From assembly GCA_945869845.1 (NCBI GenBank), contig CAMBRG010000004.1, positions 1 through 64,000 on the forward strand: a stretch of 64,000 bases of DNA. Reading direction: 5' to 3'. Position 1 is the stretch's first letter, and each line of letters begins with the position of its first letter. This DNA is from Opitutus sp. GAS368 (GTDB lineage: Bacteria > Verrucomicrobiota > Verrucomicrobiia > Opitutales > Opitutaceae). The notes below the pieces were generated by a model, which was not told the DNA's origin, made no database searches, and worked only from the letters and a program-made list of their open reading frames with translations. A program made the translations under genes and the position numbers. Of the stretch, positions 17,278 to 26,400 are shown piece by piece.

Positions 17278-17904
17278 TCACGCCTTCGCCCGGCGTTGCT
17301 TCCAGACGCGGGCGATTTCCAAAATCACCAACGGCGCGAAAATCCACACCACCTGCATCGGGAAGAGCTTTCGCGCAGCCGCCTGATGATAAACCGCGAG
17401 ACCAGCGGCTATGTAGACAAGACGATGAATATTTTTCCACAATTTGCCGCCGAGCCACTTGATCGCGGCGTTCCAACTCAACGCGGCCAGCACGAGCAAG
17501 ATCGTGAACGCGAGCAGCCCCGTCAGTTGGAACGGTTTTTCTACCGCCGTCCGCAAGGTCGCGGGCACCGCCGCGAGTTCGAGGCCGCCTTCGTAGACGA
17601 GGTGCGTCGCCAAGTGCAGTGCCGCGTAGAGGAACACCGCGACGCCCACGAGCCGGCGGTGACGGTTGAGCGCCTGCGCCACGCCCCACTTGGGCCAGAG
17701 CACGCGCAACGGCGAAAACGACAGCACGGTCGCGAGCAAAATACAGGCAACAAAGCCGAGGTGATGCAGGACGTATTTGAGCGGATCGGCCGTCACGCTC
17801 GGATCCTCGCGGACGAAGATCGGCCACAACGGCCAGAGGCCGGGCAGCACAAGCAAGGTCCAGACGACAACTTTTGATCGCAGGAGTTTTTCGAGAAAGG
17901 ACAT
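17278..17904 (-). CDS. msrQ: Heme-binding membrane subunit of methionine sulfoxide reductase
   Basis: Inner-membrane b-type cytochrome of about 208 residues with five to six hydrophobic segments. Likely heme-ligand histidines lie in LKYVLHHLGFVACILLA, YAALHLATHLVYEGG and LGGKLWKNIHRLVYIAAGLAVYHQAA. MsrQ passes quinol-derived electrons to periplasmic MsrP to repair oxidised methionine. msrP lies upstream on the same strand, but 422 bases and a four-copy repeat array separate the two, which is unusual for this normally tight operon. Confidence 0.9.
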   Translation of the reverse strand: MSFLEKLLRSKVVVWTLLVLPGLWPLWPIFVREDPSVTADPLKYVLHHLGFVACILLATVLSFSPLRVLWPKWGVAQALNRHRRLVGVAVFLYAALHLATHLVYEGGLELAAVPATLRTAVEKPFQLTGLLAFTILLVLAALSWNAAIKWLGGKLWKNIHRLVYIAAGLAVYHQAAARKLFPMQVVWIFAPLVILEIARVWKQRRAKA

Positions 17905-17954
17905 GGGGATACCTAAGTTCTGCCCCGGACCCTGGGCGTTGATCGCGCCTCCCC

Positions 17955-18270
17955 TGTAGGCCCGACCGCTGGTCGGGCTTTTATATCCCCCGACAACCGA
18001 CCGGCGGTCGGTTCTACAACCGGAGCGCTCGCCGCCCCTGTAGGCCCGACCGCTGGTCGGGCTTTTCTATCCCCGGACAACCGACCAGCGGTCGGTTCTA
18101 CAACCGGAGCGTTCGCCTCCCCTGTAGGCCCGACCGCTGGTCGGGCTTTTCTATCCCCGGACAACCGACCAGCGGTCGGTTCTACACCCGGAGCTCGCGC
18201 CGCCCTTGTAGGCCCGACCGCTGGTCGGGCTTTTCTATCCCCCGACAACCGACCGGCGGTCGGTTCTACA
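17955..18270. repeat. Four-copy TGTAGGCCCGACCGC REPIN-like tandem array
   Basis: Four 64-base units (17955-18018, 18039-18102, 18123-18186, 18207-18270) recur with an 84-base period. Each unit is TGTAGGCCCGACCGCTGGTCGGGC, a short middle ATATCCCC or CTATCCCC, then CCGACCAGCGGTCGGTTCTACA or a CCGGCGG variant. The arms are inverted copies and each is itself palindromic. The 20-base spacers are also similar (ACCGGAGC...). It fills the msrP-msrQ junction. Confidence 0.88.
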
Positions 18271-18326
18271 ACCGGAGCTCGCGCCGCGCGGCAGGGGCGA
18301 TTCCACAGGGTCAACGACATGGTCGT

Positions 18327-19286
18327 TCAATAATTCTTCCGCAGGTCCATCCCGGCGTAGAGCGCGGCAACTTGTTTTTCGTAGCCATTAAACATGAGGG
18401 TTTTTTGGCGGCCACCGAGACCGCCGCCAATCACGCGCTCGCTCGCCTGCGTCCAACGCGGGTGGTCCACGGTGGGATTCACGTTGGCGAAAAAACCATA
18501 CTCGCTCGATTGCAGCACCTGCCAGGTGTTGCGCGGCCGCTTGTCGGTGAGCTCGATCTTCACGATCGATTTAATGCTCTTGAATCCATACTTCCACGGC
18601 ACGACGAGCCGCAGCGGCGCGCCGTTTTGGTTCGGGATCGGTTCGCCATAGATTCCGGTCGCGATGAAGGCCAACTCGTTCATCGCCTCGTCCAGCCGCA
18701 GTCCTTCAACGTAGGGATATTCGAGGTTGCCGGCCCGCTGGCCTGGGGCGTTCTTCCGGTCCACAAAGGTCGTGAATTTCACATACTTCGCCTCGGCCTT
18801 AGGGTCGGCGAGCGCGATGAGTTTCGAGAGTTCGAAGCCGCCCCACGGCACGACCATCGACCACGCTTCGACGCACCGCAGGCGATACACGCGTTGCTCG
18901 GCGCCGCCCATTTTCATGACAAGATCGTTGGCATCGATTTTGAACGGGTTGCGCACCAATCCGGCGATTTCGACGGTCCACGGATCGGTCTGCCAGCCCT
19001 TGTTGGCGTTGATCCTCGGCTCAGCCTTGTCGGTGCCGAACTCGTAGAAATTGTTGTAGCTCGTGATGTGCTCGTAGGCCGTGGGCTTGAGGGCCGGGTC
19101 ACGGTAAGCCGGATTCGCCTGGGCCGGAAATCCCGCGGTGGCGGCGAGGACATCGCGGGCGGCGAGCGCAAAGCCGGTGACGCCGAGGGCGCGGAGAAAA
19201 TCCCGGCGCTTCGACAGGTGATAGAGGCTTTCCGGGGTGACGGCGGACTCGGGGAGTTCCCAAGCTTTAGGTGAGCGAATGAGCAT
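18327..19286 (-). CDS. msrP: Periplasmic methionine sulfoxide reductase, catalytic subunit
   Basis: Molybdopterin enzyme of the sulfite oxidase fold, about 319 residues. A Tat-type leader SKRRDFLRALGVTGFALAA is present near residue 30. The molybdenum-ligand cysteine lies in RLRCVEAWSMVVPWGGFEL. Other family marks are TSYNNFYEFGTDK and PLRLVVPWKYGFKSIKSI. The enzyme reduces both diastereomers of methionine sulfoxide in periplasmic proteins using electrons from MsrQ, encoded downstream beyond the repeat array. Confidence 0.92.
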   Translation of the reverse strand: MLIRSPKAWELPESAVTPESLYHLSKRRDFLRALGVTGFALAARDVLAATAGFPAQANPAYRDPALKPTAYEHITSYNNFYEFGTDKAEPRINANKGWQTDPWTVEIAGLVRNPFKIDANDLVMKMGGAEQRVYRLRCVEAWSMVVPWGGFELSKLIALADPKAEAKYVKFTTFVDRKNAPGQRAGNLEYPYVEGLRLDEAMNELAFIATGIYGEPIPNQNGAPLRLVVPWKYGFKSIKSIVKIELTDKRPRNTWQVLQSSEYGFFANVNPTVDHPRWTQASERVIGGGLGGRQKTLMFNGYEKQVAALYAGMDLRKNY

Positions 19287-19680
19287 GGAGGTGAGCGTTG
19301 AGGGTGGAGTTTGTGGAAAAGAAAACTATTCCGGACCAAAATAGAAACCATCCGTGACCGAGACGCAATCGACCGTCCGCCCGATGCTCAAATTTCACCC
19401 CGGCCGGTCAATCGCTGGGTTGCGATTCCCCAATCAGGGCGAGCCATTGCATGGCCGCGAGTCCCCACTGGGCCGTCCCGTTGGTCGAGACTAACGGCCC
19501 CTCATCAACCGGCCGGAGCACGGCGGGCCCGGCGACGCGGCGGGACTCAAACCGACCCCGCGAGCGCCACGGAACCGCGAAATTTTTTACGAACATCTCT
19601 TCTATTACGATCAGCCCGCGGTCACAAAAGCGGCGAACTTGCCGAGCGCCCGTTCTTGGGCTGGATTCATGGCCCCCCTC
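19287..19680. other. Intergenic region between divergent msrP and esterase gene
   Basis: Nearly 400 bases with no intact gene. The minus strand between 19596 and 19408 reads a protein-like stretch GPAVLRPVDEGPLVSTNGTAQWGLAAMQWLALIGES without a convincing start, possibly the tail of a lost enzyme. The divergent promoters should also lie here but none is obvious. Confidence 0.4.
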
Positions 19681-21285
19681 ATGCGATCACTGCGCTTTCT
19701 CACGATCACGGTCGGTGCCCTCGTCAGCCTAAGCGCCCGGGCCGATGTCACCCTTGCCCCGCTGTTTGCCGACCACGCGGTTTTGCAACGCGAACGGCCC
19801 GTCCCGATTTGGGGCACGGCCGATGTTGGCGAAAAGGTCATCGTGACCTTCGCCGGTCAAAGTCACGCCGTCACCGCTGCGGCCGACGGGCGTTGGATTG
19901 TTGTCCTCGACGCTCTCCCCACCCGCGCCATCGGCGCCGACTTAGTCGTCACCGGGAAAAATACCCTGACCTTGAAGAACATCGTGATCGGCGACGTGTG
20001 GCTCTGCTCAGGGCAGTCCAACATGGAATTCACCGTCGATTCTCGTCCGGGTACGTGGCAGGCGACGAGCCGCGTAACCGGCGCCGATGCCGAAATCGCC
20101 CTCGCCCGTTATCCTCTGATTCGCCACATCCGGATTCAGCAATCCGTCGCTACCGCGCCGTCGGGCACCGTCGCCACCTCTGGCTGGCAAATGACGACTC
20201 CGCAAACCGTCGGCGGATTCACCGCGGTCGGCTATTTCTTCGCGCGCGACCTCTTTCAAAAGCTCGGCGTGCCCATCGGCCTCGTGCACAGTTCAGTCGG
20301 CGGCACCCCGGTCGAAGCGTGGATGAGCCCGGCCGCGCTGGCGAGTTCGCCGGAATTCGCCCGCGTCAGCGAACGATGGACGGAGGATCTGGCGGCCTAC
20401 GCGGCAAGAAAAACTCAATTCGACCGTGATCTCGCCGCGTGGACGGCCGCCGAGGCCGCCGCAAAAACCCTCGTGGCGCCGACCAAAAAATCCGTTCAAA
20501 AAAATCCGGTGCTCACCCCGCACACGGCGTTTGTTCAGGCGAATCCACGCCCTCGGGGGCCGCGTGGATTTCCTTCGGATCCGTGGCAGCCGGCCGGGCT
20601 TTTTAACGGTATGATCAACCCCCTCCTGCCTTACGCCCTCCGCGGCGCGCTGTGGTATCAGGGTGAGAGCAACGCCGACCGGCCGGCCGAGTATCAAGCG
20701 CTCTTCACTGCGATGATCACGGCCTGGCGGGCGCATTTTGGACAGGCCGATCTGCCCTTTTTCTGGGTCAATCTCGCCGACTTCAAGCGCCCCGCCGACC
20801 TGACCGGCCGTTCGTGGGCATTCCTGCGCGAGGCCCAAACCCGCACCCTCGCCTTGGCCCACACCGGCCAAGCCCTCGCGATCGATCTCGGCGATCCCCA
20901 AGATATTCACCCGACCAACAAACAAGAAGTCGGCCGCCGTCTCGCATTTCTCGCCAAGAACCGGGTTTACGGCCTCACCACGGCCGACACCGGACCGACT
21001 TTCCTCGCGGCTACACGCGAGGGGGCGGCGCTGCGGGTGACCTTTGCCCACGCCGGCGACGGACTGGTCGCCCACGACCGGCCCGTTCAGAGCCTCGAAG
21101 TTGCGGGCGCCGACCGCGTTTTCCGTCCGGCAACGGCGCAAATCATCCGCGACACGCTCCTCGTCTCCGCGCCCGAGGTGCGCGATCCCGTGGCCGTTCG
21201 CTACGCTTGGTCTAACGCTCCGGAGGCCAATCTCTACAACGGTTCGGGTCTGCCCGCGGCGCCGTTTCGCTCGGACAATTGGTAG
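19681..21285 (+). CDS. Sialate O-acetylesterase-like protein
   Basis: Secreted SGNH-type esterase of about 534 residues. Signal peptide MRSLRFLTITVGALVSLSARA, then a beta domain (PLFADHAVLQRERPVPIWGTADVGEKV), the catalytic serine block GDVWLCSGQSNMEF, a second block LVHSSVGGTPVEAWMSP, then ALWYQGESNADRPAEY, and the acid/histidine region IDLGDPQDIHPTNKQEVGRRLA. The family removes O-acetyl groups from sialic acid or from xylan-type sugars; Bacteroidota and Verrucomicrobiota members often act on plant glycans. An earlier Met (19669) is possible, but the signal peptide fits this start. Confidence 0.88.
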   Translation: MRSLRFLTITVGALVSLSARADVTLAPLFADHAVLQRERPVPIWGTADVGEKVIVTFAGQSHAVTAAADGRWIVVLDALPTRAIGADLVVTGKNTLTLKNIVIGDVWLCSGQSNMEFTVDSRPGTWQATSRVTGADAEIALARYPLIRHIRIQQSVATAPSGTVATSGWQMTTPQTVGGFTAVGYFFARDLFQKLGVPIGLVHSSVGGTPVEAWMSPAALASSPEFARVSERWTEDLAAYAARKTQFDRDLAAWTAAEAAAKTLVAPTKKSVQKNPVLTPHTAFVQANPRPRGPRGFPSDPWQPAGLFNGMINPLLPYALRGALWYQGESNADRPAEYQALFTAMITAWRAHFGQADLPFFWVNLADFKRPADLTGRSWAFLREAQTRTLALAHTGQALAIDLGDPQDIHPTNKQEVGRRLAFLAKNRVYGLTTADTGPTFLAATREGAALRVTFAHAGDGLVAHDRPVQSLEVAGADRVFRPATAQIIRDTLLVSAPEVRDPVAVRYAWSNAPEANLYNGSGLPAAPFRSDNW

Positions 21286-21359
21286 TTCACCCCACTTGTG
21301 TTTCAAAAACGACACCGAGTGCGGCCTTGCGCGAGGGCCGAAAGTGAGCATCTAGAATA

Positions 21360-22370
21360 ATGGTTATGATCGCCGCTCCCTCCCGCCCAAATGCTCCGCT
21401 TGAAGGAACCGAACTCATTCTGGCGACGAAGCCATTTGCCAAGGACGACCCGGTCAAAAGTTGGTGGGCGATTCTATCTACCCTCACCGTGCTGATCGTC
21501 GCGCTGGCCGGTGCGCTTTCTGGTCTCCCTTTTGTGGCCCGGCTCGTTTGCAGTGTGCTCGCCGGGCTGATTCTCGTGCGGTTTTTCGTCATTTACCACG
21601 ACCAGCAACATCACGCGATCCTGCCGAACTCGAAAATCGCCGAGGGCCTCATGCGCATTTTCGGCGTTCTCGCTCTCAGCCCGAGCAGCGTGTGGCGCAG
21701 TTCCCATAATCATCACCACAACCACAATTCCAAGCTGCGCGGCTCCCACATCGGCTCCTATCCGATCATGACCACCGACCAGTATCGGCGCAGTTCGACC
21801 GGCAAACGGATCATGTATCTCTTCGTGCGGCACCCGCTCACGATCCTTTTTGGTTACGTGTTCATGTTTCTCCAAGGCATGTGCATTTACCCGTTCTTCA
21901 ATCACCCGCGCGAGCACTTCGACTGCCTGGTCGCAGTCATTGTCCACCTCGCGATCAGCGTGACGCTCTTCCTGACCGGTGGTTGGACCGCGCTGGTGCT
22001 CGGGCAACTGCTCCCCCACTTCGTCATGGATGCGCTCGGCTCGTATCTTTTCTACGCCCAGCACAATTTCCCAGGCGTCTCATTCGCCGAGAAAGACGGC
22101 TGGACCTACGAAAAAGCCGCGCTCGAATCGTCCAGCTACATGAAAATGAATCCCGTGCTGGCATGGTTCACCGCCAACATCGGCTATCATCACATCCATC
22201 ATCTCAACCACCGCATCCCTTTCTACCGCTTGCCCGAGGTGCTCGCGGCGATCCCGGAGCTACAAGCGCCGAAGACCACCACGCTCCGACCCTCGGATAT
22301 CGTGCGTTGCTTGAGCCTGAAAGTCTGGGATGTCGCGGAGCAACGCATGGTCGGCGTGCGGGGATTGTGA
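21360..22370 (+). CDS. Membrane fatty acid desaturase
   Basis: Di-iron membrane enzyme of about 336 residues with the three histidine boxes HDQQHH (near residue 80), HNHHHNHN (near 116) and HHIHHLNH (near 273), separated by hydrophobic segments. The box pattern and length fit acyl-lipid desaturases of the omega-6/delta-12 group, although regioselectivity cannot be assigned. Its stop is 13 bases before lpxD, so the two envelope-lipid genes are probably co-transcribed. Confidence 0.87.
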   Translation: MVMIAAPSRPNAPLEGTELILATKPFAKDDPVKSWWAILSTLTVLIVALAGALSGLPFVARLVCSVLAGLILVRFFVIYHDQQHHAILPNSKIAEGLMRIFGVLALSPSSVWRSSHNHHHNHNSKLRGSHIGSYPIMTTDQYRRSSTGKRIMYLFVRHPLTILFGYVFMFLQGMCIYPFFNHPREHFDCLVAVIVHLAISVTLFLTGGWTALVLGQLLPHFVMDALGSYLFYAQHNFPGVSFAEKDGWTYEKAALESSSYMKMNPVLAWFTANIGYHHIHHLNHRIPFYRLPEVLAAIPELQAPKTTTLRPSDIVRCLSLKVWDVAEQRMVGVRGL

Positions 22371-22383
22371 CCGGGGCGCCGCC

Positions 22384-23412
22384 ATGACGTTCACCGCTGC
22401 GCAAATCGCCGCCTTGCTCAAGGGCGAAGTCGTCGGCAGCGGCGAAACCCCGCTCACCGGTTTCGCCGCCGCCGACCGCGCCCAACCCGGCGACCTCACG
22501 TTTGCGGAAAAAGAGAGCTACTTCGCCGCCGCCGAAGCCAGCGCAGCGGCGGCGATCTTGGTTTCGGGGCCGTTCACTTCGGCAACGAAAGTCATCATCC
22601 GCGTGCCCGATGCACGCATCGCGGCCGCGCAGGTGATCCCGCTGTTTTTTCCGCCTGCAACGTTCGCTCCCGGCATCCATCCGACCGCGACGGTCGCGGC
22701 CTCTGCGCAGATTGATCCCACCGCGCATATCGGTCCGGGTTGCGCGGTTGGGGAACGCGTCCAGATCGGCGCACGCTCAGCCTTGCTCGGGGGCAACCAC
22801 GTCGCGCACGACAGCCGACTCGGCGACGATGTCCGACTGTTTCCCAACGTCGTCATTTATTCTCACACCCGCATCGGCCATCGCACTGCAATCCATGCCG
22901 GCACGGTCATCGGCTCCGATGGCTACGGTTATGTGTTCGACCAAGGCCGGCACGTCAAAATTCACCAGGTCGGCAACGTCGTCATCGGCGACGATGTCGA
23001 GATCGGCTCCAACACGGCCATCGACCGTGCGGCCCTCGGATCCACGGTGATCGGTAGCGGCACCAAAATCGACAACCTCGTGCACGTCGGGCACAACGTC
23101 ATTTTTGGGCAACACTGTCTGATCCTCGGCCAATGCGGTTTCGCCGGCAGCACGGTGTTCGGCGACTACTGTGTGATCGCCTCACAATCGGGCGTGGGCG
23201 GGCACCTTAAGATCGGACGGCAATCCACCATCGGCGCGAAATCCGGGGTGATGCGCGACGTGGCGGAAAAAGAAACCGTGCTCGGTTATCCCGCGGTGCC
23301 CGACCAGCAGGCCAAGCGCCAATGGATTGGAATTCAGCGATTGCCCGAGTTGGCTTTGAAAGTGCGCGAGCTGGAAAAACAGCTCGCGGCGCTGACGGCA
23401 AAGACCGGTTGA
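22384..23412 (+). CDS. lpxD: UDP-3-O-acylglucosamine N-acyltransferase
   Basis: Third step of lipid A synthesis. The N-terminal uridine-binding domain reads MTFTAAQIAALLKGEVVGSGETPLTGFAAADRAQPGDLTF. It is followed by a left-handed beta helix of hexapeptide repeats (IDPTAHIGPGCAVGERVQIGA) with the catalytic His in NLVHVGHNVIFG, and a C-terminal helix ALKVRELEKQLAAL. About 342 residues, normal for the family. The start at 22384 follows the N-terminal match; the ORF track starts 18 codons early, inside the desaturase gene. It supports a Gram-negative envelope with lipid A. Confidence 0.95.
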   Translation: MTFTAAQIAALLKGEVVGSGETPLTGFAAADRAQPGDLTFAEKESYFAAAEASAAAAILVSGPFTSATKVIIRVPDARIAAAQVIPLFFPPATFAPGIHPTATVAASAQIDPTAHIGPGCAVGERVQIGARSALLGGNHVAHDSRLGDDVRLFPNVVIYSHTRIGHRTAIHAGTVIGSDGYGYVFDQGRHVKIHQVGNVVIGDDVEIGSNTAIDRAALGSTVIGSGTKIDNLVHVGHNVIFGQHCLILGQCGFAGSTVFGDYCVIASQSGVGGHLKIGRQSTIGAKSGVMRDVAEKETVLGYPAVPDQQAKRQWIGIQRLPELALKVRELEKQLAALTAKTG

Positions 23413-23478
23413 GAATAAGGCCGGCGGAGATAAGTCCGCCGGGTGAACAAGGGCGCGGCCCGACCGCGGCCCGACCGC

Positions 23479-26400
23479 TTACGGCGCCACCGAGTAGATC
23501 TCGGCGAGGGCTTCGCCGGCGGTGCCGGTGGTGCTGACTTCCAAGGTGTAGGCGCCGGGCGAGAACGAATAAATGAGCGCTGCATCCTTGCTACCGGCGT
23601 CGAGGGCGAACGGCGCGAGCGCCGCGAGGTCGGCACCGCTCCAGTCGTCGTTGGCAGCGACGAGCGCACCGGCGGAATTGTAGACCTTGATCACGGGATC
23701 ACCGAGTGCGCCCGTGACCCCGAATTTGGCCAGACCGGGGCCGACGCCGCGGAGCAGGAGACGTTGCACCGTGCCCGCCTCACCGGTGACGACGAAGCCA
23801 CCGATCAGCGGGCGACCCACCGCGACCGGCGCACGCGCCGCGAGATTGATGAGGGTCGCAGTGACCACGGCTTCGGCGGTGTAAATCTCGGTGAGGACCG
23901 AGCCGCCGCGGGCGGCATCGTCGCCGACCTGCACGGAGTAGTTGCCGGGCGCGAGCGAGACCACGACGGCCGCATCGACGCTGCCGGCGGTATACGCGAA
24001 CGCACCGAGACGAGCGGCCGTGGCCGCGACTTCGGAATTATTGGCCCAGCCGGCATTCTCCAACATGACCGCGCCGACGGCGTTGAAGAGGCGCAGGCGG
24101 GGACGGGCGATGCCATCGGTGACGCCAAACGCGGCGAGCGCAGGACCGGAAGCCCGGACGAGCACCGATTTGTTGCCCGGGCCGGAGACCGAGAAGCCGC
24201 TGGTCGTGAGGCCGGAGCCGGCGATGGTCGCGCGGGAGGCGAGATTGTAGAGGATCGCGGGGCCGACGGAGGTGCTGCCCGGGGGCGAGACCGTGATGCT
24301 GAGCGCGCGGGCGACGGTGCCGCCGGCGTTGGTCGCTGTGACCATGACCCCATAGGTGCCAGCGGTCGTCGCGATGCCGGAGATCACCCCGGTGTCGGAA
24401 TTCAGCGCCAGACCGGGCGGCAATCCCTCAGCCGCGTAAGCGGCCGTCGCCCCCGTGCCCGTGGCGAGGAGGAACTGATTGCCACTGGTGGTGCCGACGG
24501 AGTTGGCGGAGTTGAACGCAGGAACGACGGAGAAATTAAACGCCTGGACGGCGCGAAGGAGGCCAGCCGTCGCACCCGAGGCGCGGATGTAAAAGGTGTC
24601 CGCGGCCGGAAGGTTCAGGCCCGTGAGCTGCCAATTAGCCGTGGCGCCCACGCGGGTGGCGATGCCGATCGCGGTCCAATTGGCGGAGTCGGTCGAGAAT
24701 TCGAAGCGAACGGCCGAAACATCGGGACTGCTGCCGCCGCGATTCCAAATAACCGAAGTGCGGTTGGCGGCGGCGACGATCGCCTGCGTGGCCGGCGTGG
24801 TGCTGGCGAGACGGGCCAAGTTCACGCGAGCCAAGCCGCCGGCCGTGCTGAACGTGCCTCCGAGCACCGGTGCGCCGTCGCCTTGGAGAATCGCGGCAAA
24901 AACGGTGCCGTTGGTGGCGGGGTTGAACGCGGCGTCGAGCGAGCCGTCGGCATTGAGGCGGGCAACGTTGGCGCGGGGGGCACCGGACACGGTGGTGAAA
25001 GTGCCCGCGAGGGTAATCTTGCCGTCGGCGGAAAGCGCGAGGCTGCGCACTTCACCGTTGCCGACCGAGGCCGTAAACGCGGGATCAACCGAGCCGTCGG
25101 CGTTGAGCCGAGCTAGGCGATTCCGGGCGGTTCCGCTCACCGCGGTGAAACTGCCCGCGATGAGAATCTTGCCGTCGGGCAACATGCGGAGCGCAAAGAC
25201 CGAACCGTTCGTCACCGCCGTAAAGGCGGAGTCGATCGCGCCGGCCGCAGTGAGACGAGCGAGGTTGGCGCGGGCCGTGCCGGCGACGTTGGCAAACGTG
25301 CCGCCGAGCAAAATGCGGCCATCGGCCTGCACGGAGAGCGTCGAGACGAGCCCATCGACGCCGGGGTTGAACGTGGGGTCGATCACACCGGCAAGCGTCA
25401 GCCGGGCGAGGCGGGCGCGGGGCAGGCCAGCGATGCTCGTGAAATTGCCGCCTACGATCAGGCGGGTATCCGCCTGTTGCGCGAGGGCCGCGACGAGGCC
25501 GTTGGGGTTGGGCGAGAAGAATGGAGAGGCGTTGCCGTCGCCGTCGAGGAAGGCGAGGTTGGCGTTTTGGGAGCCGCCGATGGTGGCGAAGTTTCCGCCG
25601 ACAAGGAGGCTGCCGTCGCCTTGAATCCCGTTGAAGCGACCGCCGGCGAAGATGCTGCCGTCGGCGAGGGCCCGAACTGCAAAGACCGAACCGGTGGGGC
25701 CGGGATTAAACCCGGGGTTGAGCACGCCGTCGCTGTTGATCAGGGCGAGGCGAGTGCGGGTCGTCGCGAAGGCCGCACCGTTGGGGCGGAACGTGGTGAA
25801 GTCGCCGCCGGCTAAGATCGTGCCATCGGCGAATGCCGCCAGCGCGTTGACGGCGCCGTTGGCCGACGGGTCAAAATCGAGATCGATCGTCCCATCGAGA
25901 TTAAGACGGGCAATGCCGGATCGCGCGTAGGTCGCCTCTTCATTGGGCCGAACGCCGTTGAAGGCGCCGCCGATGATGGCCTTGCCGTCGGGGAACTGGA
26001 GGGTGATCGCGTTGACCGCCGCGTTGGGGCCGGGGTTGTAACTGTCGACGGTGCCATCGGCATTGAGACGGGCCAGATTGCTGCGATTCACCGCGGTGCC
26101 GGTCGCGCCGGGTTGCAGACTGGTGAATGAGCCGCCCACCAGCAGCTTCCCGTCGCTCTGGAAGACCAGCGCGTTCACCGCCGCGTTGGCCGTGGGGTTA
26201 TAAGGCGTGTCGATCGTGCCATCGGTATTGAGCCGGGCGAGGTAGCTACGGCCGACCGCCGTGCCGGTGGCGCCGGGCTGAAGGGTCGTAAAATCACCGC
26301 CGAGGACGAGCTTGCCGTCGGTCTGGAGGGCGAGCGCGCGGACGTCGGCGCTGGCGGTGGGGTCGTAAGCGGTGTCGAGGGAACCGTCGGCATTGAGACG

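Noticed and set aside
17955-18270. Possible CRISPR array
   Set aside because: Units are 64 bases, internally palindromic, with conserved 20-base spacers and no cas genes; it is a REPIN-type array.
23443-25116. 557-residue plus-strand ORF opposite the delta-60 protein
   Set aside because: Gly/Arg/Glu-rich antisense of a repetitive gene; repeats in it merely mirror the propeller units.
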